Source: Planctomycetales bacterium (lineage in GTDB: Bacteria > Planctomycetota > Planctomycetia > Pirellulales > Thermoguttaceae). Taken from it: a stretch of 7,487 bases of DNA. Of this stretch, positions 1 through 6,074 are shown piece after piece (position 1 is the stretch's first letter; each line of letters starts with the position of its first letter). The stretch is taken from NCBI GenBank assembly GCA_007122045.1, contig SKJM01000330.1, positions 1 to 7,487 on the forward strand, read 5' to 3'. The position numbers and the translations under genes were made by a program. Under the pieces are notes generated by a model. That model ran no database searches and was not told where the DNA came from. It saw nothing but the letters and a program-made list of their open reading frames with translations.

Positions 1-72
1 CTGACTTTTCGGCTGACTTTCCGGCTGACTTTCCGGCTGACTTTTCGGCTGACTTTCCGGCTGACTTTTCGG
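1..72. repeat. 12-bp tandem repeat, six copies, cut by the window edge
   Basis: Six head-to-tail copies of CTGACTTTYCGG fill positions 1-72. The only variable base is the ninth (T, C, C, T, C, T in order). The array probably continues to the left, because the first copy begins exactly at the window edge. A period divisible by three leaves most frames open. On the plus strand one frame has a TGA in every unit and another reads as a D-F-S/P-A tetrapeptide. That frame runs on through the neighbouring hairpin to a stop near 147, with nothing protein-like, so I treat the array as a non-coding minisatellite. It lies about 110 bp downstream of the toroid gene's stop codon. Confidence 0.9.
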
Positions 73-74
73 CC

Positions 75-98
75 GACAGGCTGGAAAGCCTGTCCTAC
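75..98 (-). repeat. Interspersed hairpin repeat unit, copy A
   Basis: Bases 75-82 (GACAGGCT) and 87-94 (AGCCTGTC) form a perfect 8-bp stem around a GGAA loop. Read on the minus strand from 98 to 75, the 24-base unit starts GTAGGA and contains TTTCCAGCC. It matches 20 of 24 positions of the unit at 4144-4167, so the two belong to one family. The hairpin lies about 90 bp downstream of the toroid gene's stop and could act at the 3' end of that transcript. No T-tract follows on the minus strand, so it is not a canonical intrinsic terminator. Confidence 0.7.
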
Positions 99-181
99 CA
101 GTTGTTTGGGAGCGCTCGTTTTCGCTGCGCAGGCTGAAGCGTGAACTCCAACCGGCTCGAGCGCACGGTCACGCCGGGGGG

Positions 182-1300
182 TTATTGCTGCTCGGGCCGG
201 CAGTATGAAAGCGTCAGCAGGGCGTAGCCGGTCACCAGGCTCGGCACGCCTTCCATCCAGCGGATTTCCTCGTTGATCCAGGAACCGTCGGGCCGCTGCC
301 GACCGGCCAGCTCGCGCACCAAGTCCTGCCGCCAGTCGTGCTTCACGCCCTCGGCGTCCTCGAACTCGTCGATTCCGGTGGCGTCGAGCGCTTTGGCGAA
401 GATGTGGTAGTAATAGTACAGCCCGGCCAGGCCCATCTGCGGGTTTTCGTCGAGTTGGTAGTGCTTGCGGATCCACTCGGTAGCGGCCTGCACGCGGGGG
501 TCGTCCGGCTCGACGCCGGCGTAGATCATGCTCTTCAAGCCGGCGTAGGTCATCGAACCGTAGCTGCGGAGGCCGCCCTCGGGCGTTTCGCCGGCCTGCG
601 AGCCGCCGCCCGCCGCCGGGGTGTAGTAGAACCCGCCGTCGGGATTCCTTGCCGGGAACGGCGTGGTGTTGTGTTCGCTCTCGAGGTTCTGGCACCGCGA
701 GACGAACACCAGGGCTCGTTGGATGGCCGGGTCGTCGGGGCCGGCGCCCGCCGCCCGCAACGCTTCGATCAGGAACGACGTGTTCGACAGGTCGGGCCGC
801 TCGTGCCGGCCGTAGCCTGCGCCGCCGTAGGCCGGGTCCGACTCGTCGGCGTCGTCCTCGGCTCCCCACTGAATGCCGCGCAGGAACCGGTCGGCGTTGG
901 CGATCAGTTCGTCGTATCGGCCGTCCCGGTTCGCCTCGGCGAAGCACATCAGGGCCAACGACGTCTCGTAGTTGCGATAGAAGGTTCCCGCGCGGTAGAT
1001 GCCGCCGTCGCCTTGCACAAACCCCTGCAAGTACTCGAGGCTCCTGGCCACGGCGGGGTCGTCCGGGCTGCGGCCGTGGCGCAGGATGCCGGTCGTCACC
1101 ACGGCGGTGACGCCGGGTCCCATCTCGGCGGCGTAGGAGCCGTCCGGCCCCTGGCCCCGGGTGCGCAGGTATTCGATCGCCTGATCGACCATCCGGCCGA
1201 AGGTCTGGGCGTCGATTGGGGTGTCGTCCGCCGCGAGGGTTCCAGCCTGGCTCAAGCCGCCCACGGTGAGTACCAATCCCATCAAGATCAAACGTTTCAT
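182..1300 (-). CDS. Secreted prenyltransferase/squalene-oxidase-repeat (alpha/alpha-toroid) protein
   Basis: This complete 372-residue protein starts at an ATG with a good ribosome site. An in-frame TGA at 1334-1336 limits the start. Residues 1-24 look like a signal peptide: MKR, a hydrophobic stretch, then a T-L-A-A end before D25-D26, so export is expected. The rest shows helical-pair repeats of the squalene-cyclase/prenyltransferase fold. Three internal repeats begin with P-D-D-P followed by a helix (about residues 79, 188 and 265). Glycine-aromatic turns include GDGGIY (97-102), PDGGFYY (220-226) and QRPDGSW (335-341), the last resembling a QW motif. The catalytic DxDD of squalene-hopene cyclase is not visible and the protein is much shorter than a cyclase (over 600 residues), so I do not infer terpene cyclisation. 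Planctomycetes carry many such secreted proteins of unknown role. It is separated from the flavoprotein gene by a long spacer with promoter signals, suggesting independent expression. Confidence 0.88.
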   Translation of the reverse strand: MKRLILMGLVLTVGGLSQAGTLAADDTPIDAQTFGRMVDQAIEYLRTRGQGPDGSYAAEMGPGVTAVVTTGILRHGRSPDDPAVARSLEYLQGFVQGDGGIYRAGTFYRNYETSLALMCFAEANRDGRYDELIANADRFLRGIQWGAEDDADESDPAYGGAGYGRHERPDLSNTSFLIEALRAAGAGPDDPAIQRALVFVSRCQNLESEHNTTPFPARNPDGGFYYTPAAGGGSQAGETPEGGLRSYGSMTYAGLKSMIYAGVEPDDPRVQAATEWIRKHYQLDENPQMGLAGLYYYYHIFAKALDATGIDEFEDAEGVKHDWRQDLVRELAGRQRPDGSWINEEIRWMEGVPSLVTGYALLTLSYCRPEQQ

Positions 1301-1304
1301 TGTG

Positions 1305-1310
1305 CACCTC
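1305..1310 (-). promoter_or_regulatory. Ribosome binding site of the toroid protein gene
   Basis: The minus strand reads GAGGTG, then CACA, then ATG at 1300. This is a good Shine-Dalgarno match at normal spacing and supports the chosen start. Confidence 0.75.
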
Positions 1311-1335
1311 TGGAGTTTGCGAACATCTTCAGTTC

Positions 1336-1341
1336 ATTATA
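1336..1341 (-). promoter_or_regulatory. Candidate -10 box (TATAAT) of the toroid gene
   Basis: The minus strand carries a perfect TATAAT, rare in such GC-rich DNA, within GGGCGTATAATGAACTG. Transcription would start near 1329, giving a leader of about 29 nt with the ribosome site inside it. No convincing -35 box lies at 16-18 bp; the best hexamer there matches TTGACA at about three positions. It could be a weak housekeeping promoter working beside the sigma-54-like one, or chance. Confidence 0.4.
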
Positions 1342-1427
1342 CGCCCTGCCTTGGGACAGGCCCAGCCGGACGGATCGGCCGGGCGCTGCCGGCAACGCTG
1401 CCGCGCGCATAGTCCCGCGTTTCTGTG

Positions 1428-1443
1428 TGCAAAGGCTGTGCCA
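1428..1443 (-). promoter_or_regulatory. Sigma-54-type (-24/-12) promoter candidate for the toroid gene
   Basis: The minus strand reads TGGCACAGCCTTTGCA, preceded by T. Against the known consensus YTGGCACG-N4-TTGCW, every fixed base matches except the last G of the -24 box, which is A. The diagnostic GG-N10-GC spacing is exact. Orientation and place fit: it points at the toroid gene, with a predicted start near 1417 and a leader of about 117 nt. Such promoters need an AAA+ enhancer-binding protein bound upstream, and a 22-bp palindrome is centred about 90 bp upstream. The match is seen directly; promoter activity is inferred. Confidence 0.5.
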
Positions 1444-1496
1444 ATTCGCCGTATTACCGCGCAACCTCTTTCGCCAGAGGCGATTGCAACCGGTCG

Positions 1497-1518
1497 GCAC
1501 GCCGGCCGGCCGGCGTGC
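1497..1518. repeat. Perfect 22-bp palindrome, possible activator site
   Basis: GCACGCCGGCC is followed directly by its own reverse complement, so all 22 bases are symmetric with no spacer. The flanking bases (G at 1496, G at 1519) break the symmetry. The centre is about 90 bp upstream of the start predicted from the sigma-54-like promoter, within the usual range for enhancer-binding protein sites. As RNA it could also fold into a 9-bp hairpin with a CCGG loop. GGCC/CCGG runs are common in this DNA, but the CACG/CGTG ends make the full palindrome more than base composition. Confidence 0.5.
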
Positions 1519-1532
1519 GGCGCCGCGCCGGG

Positions 1533-1558
1533 CGACACCGATGTCGGCAAAACCGACA
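1533..1558. repeat. Three-part, mutually exclusive stem-loops
   Basis: Segment TGTCG at 1542-1546 can pair with CGACA at 1533-1537 (loop CCGA). Extended to TGTCGG (1542-1547), it can instead pair with CCGACA at 1553-1558 (loop CAAAA). Only one stem can form at a time. No T-tract follows on either strand. It lies between the flavoprotein gene and the sigma-54-like promoter. It may be regulatory DNA, RNA structure at the flavoprotein 3' end, or remains of a repeat. Confidence 0.4.
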
Positions 1559-1727
1559 CGCCCCGGCGGCCGGGCCGGCCCGCCATTTCTACCCGTGCGC
1601 CCCCTCTTACACAAACAGCACGCCTCGGGATGAGGCCAATGTGGCACCTTACTCCCGGCGTATTCTATGGACGGACGACGGGGCCGGGGGTAACTCACGG
1701 GCCGGGTCCGGTACGGTCGAGAGCATC

Positions 1728-4064
1728 TCACTCTCCACCGCCGGCCTTGCTTTCGACGACGACGGCGTCGGTGGGGCATACCTGGCGGCAGATGTCGCAG
1801 TAGGTGCACTTGGCCGGGTCGATTTCGTGCCGGCGGTAGGGGGCGAAGGCGATGGCGCCGACCGAGCAGTGCTGGGCGCACAGTGTGCAGCCGATGCAAT
1901 CGTCGGTAATGCGGTATTCGACCAGGGCGGCGCACTTGCCGGCGGGGCAGCGCCCTTCGAGGTGCGCCTCGTACTCCTCGCGGAAATACTGCAAGCTGGA
2001 AAGCACCGGGTTGGGCGCGGTGCGGCCGAGGCCGCAGATGCTCCCGGCTTCGATCCCGCGCCCAAGCCGTTCGAGTTCCTCCAGGTCGCCCGCCTTGCCC
2101 TCGCCCTCGCAAAGGCGGTCGAGCAGCTCGAGCATCCGGCGGGTGCCCACGCGGCAGAGGGTGCACTTGCCGCACGATTCGTCTTGGGTAAAGCGGAGGA
2201 AGTAGCGGGCGATGTCGACCAGGCAGTCGGCGTCGTCGAGCACCACCAGCCCGCCGGAACCCATGATGGCGCCGGCCGAGGTGAGGGCCTCGAAGTCGAC
2301 GGGGGTATCGGCCAGGCGGGCGGGCACGCAGCCGCCGGAGGGCCCGCCAATTTGCACCGCCTTCAGCTTGCGGCCCTCGGCCACGCCGCCGCCGATCTCG
2401 TCGACGATCTGGCGGATGGTCACGCCCATGGGCACTTCGATGAGCCCGCCGCGCCGCACCTTGCCGGCCAGGGCGAACACCTTGGTGCCGCGGCTGGTGG
2501 CCGTCCCCATGGCGGCGAACGCCTCGGGACCGTTGCGGAAGATCCACGGGAGCGAGGCGTAGGTTTGCACATTATTGACCAGGGTGGGGCAGCCCCACAG
2601 GCCCACGTCGGCGGGGTAGGGTGGGCGGAGGCGGGGCATACCGCGGCGCCCCTCGAGCGAGGCGATCAGGGCCGTCTCCTCGCCGCAGACGAACGCACCG
2701 GCCCCTTCCCGCACCGCCACGTCCAAGTCGCCCAACAGCCCGCGCTCCCGGCACACGGCCAGCGCGTCGTTGATGCTCTCGACGGCCAGCGGATACTCGG
2801 CCCGGATGTACAAGAACGCCTGTTTGGCCCCGATGGCCCGAGCGGCGATCGCCATGCCCTCGAGCACCCGGTAGGGGAACGATTCGAGGATCATGCGGTC
2901 CATGAACGCGCCGGGGTCGCCTTCGTCGCCGTTGCACAGCAGGTATTTCACCTCGCCGGGCGCGTCGCGGACGTATTGCCACTTCCGACCGGTGGGGAAG
3001 CCGGCGCCGCCGCGGCCGCGCAGCCCGCTTTCGGAAACCCGCCGGATGATCTCCTCGGGGGCCATTTCCCGCGCCATCGCCAGCGCACCGAAACCGTCGT
3101 GGCGGAAGTATTCGTCAACGTCGGCGGGGTCGATCCGGCCGAAATGCTCGATGCAGATGTGCCGCTGGGGCCCGAGGAACTCGCAGACGGCGCCGTCGCG
3201 CATGTCGAGCACTCGGTCGATTTCCGGGGTGCCGGCCTCGTCGCTGGCCAGGCGGTCGAGCCAGCGGCCCACCCGGCGGCCCATCCGGCGGAGCAGCCCC
3301 CGCGGCTTGAAGTGTTCGAGCACGATGTCGGGCACGTCGTCGGGTGCGACGCGGGCGTACATTTTCGACTCGCCGCCGGGCAGGACCAGTTCGAGCATGG
3401 GCGTTTCATAGCACATGCTCACGCAGCCCACCCGCTTCAGCACCGCCGGCGCCCCGCTCTCGGCCAGCACCTGGCGGACGGCGTCGTGGACGTGGTCGCA
3501 TCCCTGGGCGAGGCAGCAGGAATCGAGCCCGATGCGGATCTCGCCCAGTTCGCCCTCGGGCGTCACCACGCGGCCGGGCAGCTCCCCGTTGCCCTCGCGC
3601 CGGCGGCGCAGGAAGTCTTCGATCGTCTTGCCGGCGTCGAGGGTGCTCAGCCGCCCGTACGTCACCCCGTCGATCTGGATGACCGGCGCCAGCGTGCAGC
3701 AGCCGAGGCAGGGGACCTTTTCGATCGTGAACCGGCGGTGCGGGTCGGTGTCGTCGCCGTCGGGGATGTCGAGTTCCCGCTCCAGGGCGTTCTGAATCCG
3801 CATCGACCCCTTCACGTGGCAGGCCGTGCCGTGGCACACGCTGACGGCGTGTTCGCCCATCGGCCGGTGCCGGAACTGGCTGTAGAAGGTCGACACGCTG
3901 GTGATGGCCGCCGGCGTGATGTCGCTCAGCTCGCACACGCGGCGCAGCGCCTCGGGCGGCAGCCAGCGGTACTCGCCCTGGATGGCCTGGAGAATGGAAA
4001 GCGCCGCCGCGCGGTCTCGGCCGATGCGAGAGATGGTTTCATCGACGAATGCAAGGTCCAGCAT
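1728..4064 (-). CDS. NuoE-NuoF (HydC-HydB-like) fused NAD(P)H-oxidising flavo-iron-sulfur subunit
   Basis: This 778-residue cytoplasmic protein should pass electrons between NAD(P)H, FMN and a chain of Fe-S clusters. Residues 1-155 are NuoE-like, with [2Fe-2S] ligands C77, C82, C119, C123. Residues 175-255 are a second thioredoxin-like [2Fe-2S] domain (C184, C189, C214, C218), as at the N-terminus of HydB/HndC. Residues 300-690 are the NuoF core: GLRGRGGAGFPTGRKW (347-362) and NGDEGDPGAFMDR (378-390) for FMN/NADH, GEETALIASLEGRRG (461-475), then ESCGKCTLC (629-637) and SICGLG with [4Fe-4S] ligands C631, C634, C637, C677. The C-terminus has two ferredoxin motifs (C723, C726, C729, C733; C753, C756, C759, C763). 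All expected ligands are present. An in-frame TAG at 4071-4073 makes the ATG at 4064 the only upstream start; its ribosome site is weak. Family knowledge links this layout to bifurcating hydrogenases and NAD-linked formate dehydrogenases. No HydA, NuoG or dehydrogenase partner is visible. Confidence 0.93.
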   Translation of the reverse strand: MLDLAFVDETISRIGRDRAAALSILQAIQGEYRWLPPEALRRVCELSDITPAAITSVSTFYSQFRHRPMGEHAVSVCHGTACHVKGSMRIQNALERELDIPDGDDTDPHRRFTIEKVPCLGCCTLAPVIQIDGVTYGRLSTLDAGKTIEDFLRRRREGNGELPGRVVTPEGELGEIRIGLDSCCLAQGCDHVHDAVRQVLAESGAPAVLKRVGCVSMCYETPMLELVLPGGESKMYARVAPDDVPDIVLEHFKPRGLLRRMGRRVGRWLDRLASDEAGTPEIDRVLDMRDGAVCEFLGPQRHICIEHFGRIDPADVDEYFRHDGFGALAMAREMAPEEIIRRVSESGLRGRGGAGFPTGRKWQYVRDAPGEVKYLLCNGDEGDPGAFMDRMILESFPYRVLEGMAIAARAIGAKQAFLYIRAEYPLAVESINDALAVCRERGLLGDLDVAVREGAGAFVCGEETALIASLEGRRGMPRLRPPYPADVGLWGCPTLVNNVQTYASLPWIFRNGPEAFAAMGTATSRGTKVFALAGKVRRGGLIEVPMGVTIRQIVDEIGGGVAEGRKLKAVQIGGPSGGCVPARLADTPVDFEALTSAGAIMGSGGLVVLDDADCLVDIARYFLRFTQDESCGKCTLCRVGTRRMLELLDRLCEGEGKAGDLEELERLGRGIEAGSICGLGRTAPNPVLSSLQYFREEYEAHLEGRCPAGKCAALVEYRITDDCIGCTLCAQHCSVGAIAFAPYRRHEIDPAKCTYCDICRQVCPTDAVVVESKAGGGE

Positions 4065-4070
4065 GGTATA

Positions 4071-4114
4071 CTACAGTCCAGTCATGTCCATTGCGTCACA
4101 GCGCGTCAGGCTCT
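4071..4114. repeat. Imperfect direct repeat, copy 1
   Basis: This 44-base segment begins CTACA and holds GTCATGT, CATTGCGTC and GCGCGT. It recurs at 4196-4239 with 37 identical positions, six substitutions (five transitions) and two one-base gaps, counted by eye. It occupies the leader just upstream of the flavoprotein start codon, so it sits in promoter or leader space. With its partner it brackets the hairpin at 4144-4199. Confidence 0.65.
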
Positions 4115-4143
4115 GTGCCAAAACAGCTTGTGCGATTCTGCGA

Positions 4144-4199
4144 GTAGGATGGGGTTTCCAGCCCGTCAAAACCGCGACGGACAAGAATGCCCATCCTAC
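4144..4199. repeat. Interspersed hairpin repeat, inverted pair (copies B and C)
   Basis: GTAGGATGGG (4144-4153) pairs perfectly with CCCATCCTAC (4190-4199). CCGTC (4163-4167) pairs with GACGG (4176-4180), leaving an 8-nt loop and a partly paired middle. Seen another way, two 24-bp units face each other: 4144-4167 on plus and 4199-4176 on minus, 19 of 24 positions alike. The unit also occurs at 75-98. It fills most of the gap between the propeller gene and the flavoprotein gene. It could end or stabilise the propeller transcript, but no T-tract follows. Alternatively it is simply a genome-wide repeat. Confidence 0.75.
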
Positions 4200-4239
4200 A
4201 ATCCGGTCATGTCATTGCGTCGCGGCGCGTTAGTCCTCT
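4196..4239. repeat. Imperfect direct repeat, copy 2, overlapping a gene end
   Basis: This is the partner of the repeat at 4071-4114, offset by 125 bp. Its first four bases are the last four of the hairpin. Its right part runs into the 3' end of the membrane propeller gene and includes that gene's TAA (4230-4232). The last codons of that gene therefore lie in repeat sequence, which suggests the repeat supplied the stop or was duplicated from it. Confidence 0.65.
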
Positions 4240-6032
4240 TCCATGCAAAACAAATGGCTCTCGCCGCGGATGTACATGCGCCCGTCCTGGAAGGCCGGGC
4301 TGGTGACGCACGGCTCGCCGAGGTTGCCGGTGGCCACCGGTTCGCAGCCTTCGCGGGTGGGGCGGCCGATCCAGCTCCCGCCCTCCTTGTCGAACAGGTA
4401 CAGCAGGTCACCCACCAGGCTCGGCGAGGAGGTAAAGAAGTCGTCGAACTCGACCTCCCACAGCCTCTCGCCCGTCTGCGCGTCGAGCCCCGTAAAGTAA
4501 CCCGTCGACGGCATGAGCATGACCAGCTCGTCGGTAACCAGGGGGCTGCACGTATCGGGCAGGCCGTCCTCGGCGATCCACACGATATGGGTTTCGGTCA
4601 CGTCGCCGCTGCCGTCGGCCCGGATGGCCGACCACTGGCTGTACTCATTGCCCACTTGCACCATGCCGCCGGCCAGCACGGGCGACGGCCCGCAATCGCC
4701 CCGCAGGCAGCGAGCCCGCCACAGCTCGCCGCCGTCGGCCGGATTGTAGGCGATCACCCAGGGATCGGCCGCCGTGATGAGCTGCCACCGGCCCTCGTGC
4801 TCGACCACGATGGGCGAAGTCCACGAGTTGGGCACGGGCCGCTTCACTTCCCAAACCATCTCGCCGGTCGCCGCGTCCATGGCATACAGCCGCGATTTCT
4901 CGTCTTCCGGCATGTACCCCTGGTCGATCTGCACGAACACGAGGCTTTCGTGCATGGCCAGCGACGACGCGTGGCCGTACACGTTCTCAGGGATGCCGAA
5001 GCTGTGCGACCACGCGAGGTTGCCGTCGAAGTCGAACGCGGCCATATCGCCGTTGGCGAAGATGGCGAACACGTGCCGGCCGTCGGTCACCGGGGTGGGG
5101 GCGGCGAAACCCGTATCGTCCATCACCTGCGGCGGCTCGGCGGTGCTGTGCGGCGTGCCGGGCACTTCCGCCGCCCACAGCAGCCGGCCGGAATCGGCGT
5201 CGAAGCCGTAGACCTCGCGGCGGTCCTCGTCGGCGCCGGAGAGGAAGATGCGGTCCCCCCAGACGATCGGCGAGCTGTTGCCCGGCAGCGGCACCTCGGT
5301 CTTCCAGCGGATGTTCTTGCCGATGGCGGCGTCCCATTCCTTCGGCACGTTGGTATAGGCCGAAATGCCGTTGCCGTACGGGCCACGGAAGCGGGGCCAA
5401 GCCGCCTCGATGGCTTCCCGGGAAGGCGGGGGATACCGTTCCGCGACGGCCGGCTCGGCCTCCTCATCCTCGCCGGCCACGGCCACCGCCGGCTCGTCCC
5501 ACGGCGGAATGGGGCTGCGGTACGCCAGGCTCAGCCCGGCGGCCGTCAGGGCCAGAACCACGCCCACCGAGGCGACCGCCCACCGGGCGAGCCGGCTGAG
5601 CGGCGTCTGCAAGTCGCCCGGCGGCCCCAGCGACTGGGGGTCCGGCACCGGCCGGTTGAGCGCCGATGCCCGGGTGGCCGCGATGAGCGTGACGGCCGCG
5701 CCGGCCAGCAACAGCACCCCGCCCACCGAGGCGAACGCCCTGCGGCGGAAGTAGTCTGCGCGCAGGGCCTGATCGAGTTGCCGGAACTGATGCCGCAACG
5801 GCTCGTTGTCCGGCGACTCGTGCAGGGCGGCCTTCAGTGCCTGGAAGGCAATCGTCTCGGCCGGATTGTCGGCCCGGCGCAGGCTGTAGTCGTACAACAG
5901 CAGCGCGCAGACGATGGCCGAGAACACGCCGCCCACCACGGCAGTACGCACCATCAGCCGGTATTCAGACGCGGTGCGGGGGTCGGCGGGATCGGAGGGG
6001 GGCGTCGGGGGGGTGGACTCGGAATGCGTCAT
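4230..6032 (-). CDS. Membrane-anchored PQQ-like beta-propeller protein
   Basis: I take the ATG at 6032 (600 residues). GGTG lies three bases upstream, a partial ribosome site. A TTG three codons earlier (6041) is possible but lacks a better site. Residues 1-29 are Pro/Ser-rich. Predicted transmembrane helices lie at about 30-49, 101-119 and 151-170. Between the first two is a charged helical segment of about 50 residues ending RADYFRRR. After the third helix comes an acidic linker, then WPRFRG (212-217), the usual opening of planctomycete PQQ-like propellers. From there to the end are seven or eight blades with the D-A-x-[ST]-G-x-x-x-W turn (for example DADSGRLLW, DAATGEMVW, DAQTGERLW). By charge the N-terminus is inside and the propeller faces the periplasm. 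Quinoprotein dehydrogenases are longer and carry PQQ and Ca ligands that I cannot identify here, so I assign no enzyme activity. A scaffold, BamB-like or sensor role is equally possible. The gene follows another propeller gene after about 100 bp. Confidence 0.9.
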   Translation of the reverse strand: MTHSESTPPTPPSDPADPRTASEYRLMVRTAVVGGVFSAIVCALLLYDYSLRRADNPAETIAFQALKAALHESPDNEPLRHQFRQLDQALRADYFRRRAFASVGGVLLLAGAAVTLIAATRASALNRPVPDPQSLGPPGDLQTPLSRLARWAVASVGVVLALTAAGLSLAYRSPIPPWDEPAVAVAGEDEEAEPAVAERYPPPSREAIEAAWPRFRGPYGNGISAYTNVPKEWDAAIGKNIRWKTEVPLPGNSSPIVWGDRIFLSGADEDRREVYGFDADSGRLLWAAEVPGTPHSTAEPPQVMDDTGFAAPTPVTDGRHVFAIFANGDMAAFDFDGNLAWSHSFGIPENVYGHASSLAMHESLVFVQIDQGYMPEDEKSRLYAMDAATGEMVWEVKRPVPNSWTSPIVVEHEGRWQLITAADPWVIAYNPADGGELWRARCLRGDCGPSPVLAGGMVQVGNEYSQWSAIRADGSGDVTETHIVWIAEDGLPDTCSPLVTDELVMLMPSTGYFTGLDAQTGERLWEVEFDDFFTSSPSLVGDLLYLFDKEGGSWIGRPTREGCEPVATGNLGEPCVTSPAFQDGRMYIRGESHLFCMEED

Positions 6033-6074
6033 TGGCACCAAACGGGGAGACCAAGGAAGTTGCTCACACCCTCC

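Larger units (their letters stand above)
1301..1727. other. 427-bp non-coding spacer with promoter signals and clustered inverted repeats
   Basis: This spacer separates the flavoprotein stop (1728) from the toroid gene start (1300). The part near 1300 holds a ribosome site, a TATAAT and a sigma-54-like promoter. Positions 1461-1581 are packed with self-complementary sequence. A stem CCTCT(1465-1469)/AGAGG(1476-1480) is extended by GCAA(1461-1464)/TTGC(1484-1487) across a CGA bulge. There is a perfect 22-bp palindrome at 1497-1518, GCGGCGCCGC at 1517-1526, competing stems at 1533-1558, and GGGCCGGCCC at 1572-1581. From 1582 to 1727 I see no clear signal and no T-tract terminator for the flavoprotein gene. 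Short open frames here do not look like proteins. Confidence 0.6.

Noticed and set aside
1..72. A CRISPR array at the left edge
   Set aside because: The units are 12 bp with no unique spacers between them; it is a simple tandem repeat.
75..94. An intrinsic terminator for the toroid gene
   Set aside because: The stem is good, but no T-run follows on the minus strand; kept as a repeat hairpin only.
1..147. The 3' end of a plus-strand gene encoding D-F-S/P-A tetrapeptide repeats
   Set aside because: The frame is open, but the tail is made of the interspersed hairpin repeat and non-coding sequence. Nothing beyond the repeat looks like protein.
1329..1586. An 85-codon minus-strand open frame upstream of the toroid gene
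   Set aside because: It has Arg/Pro/Ala-rich low-complexity composition, overlaps promoter signals and inverted repeats, and has no recognisable motif.
338..1633. A 431-codon plus-strand open frame opposite the toroid protein gene
   Set aside because: It has the same codon-aligned antisense effect; the minus-strand gene has a signal peptide, family motifs and a ribosome site.
4105..4120. A second sigma-54-like element (TGGCACA...) upstream of the flavoprotein gene
   Set aside because: The -24 half matches, but the -12 half reads CTGAC and lacks the required GC at N10 spacing.
6033..6041. A TTG at 6041 as the start of the membrane propeller gene
   Set aside because: An ATG three codons on has GGTG just upstream; the TTG has no better ribosome site. 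It cannot be excluded, but is less likely.
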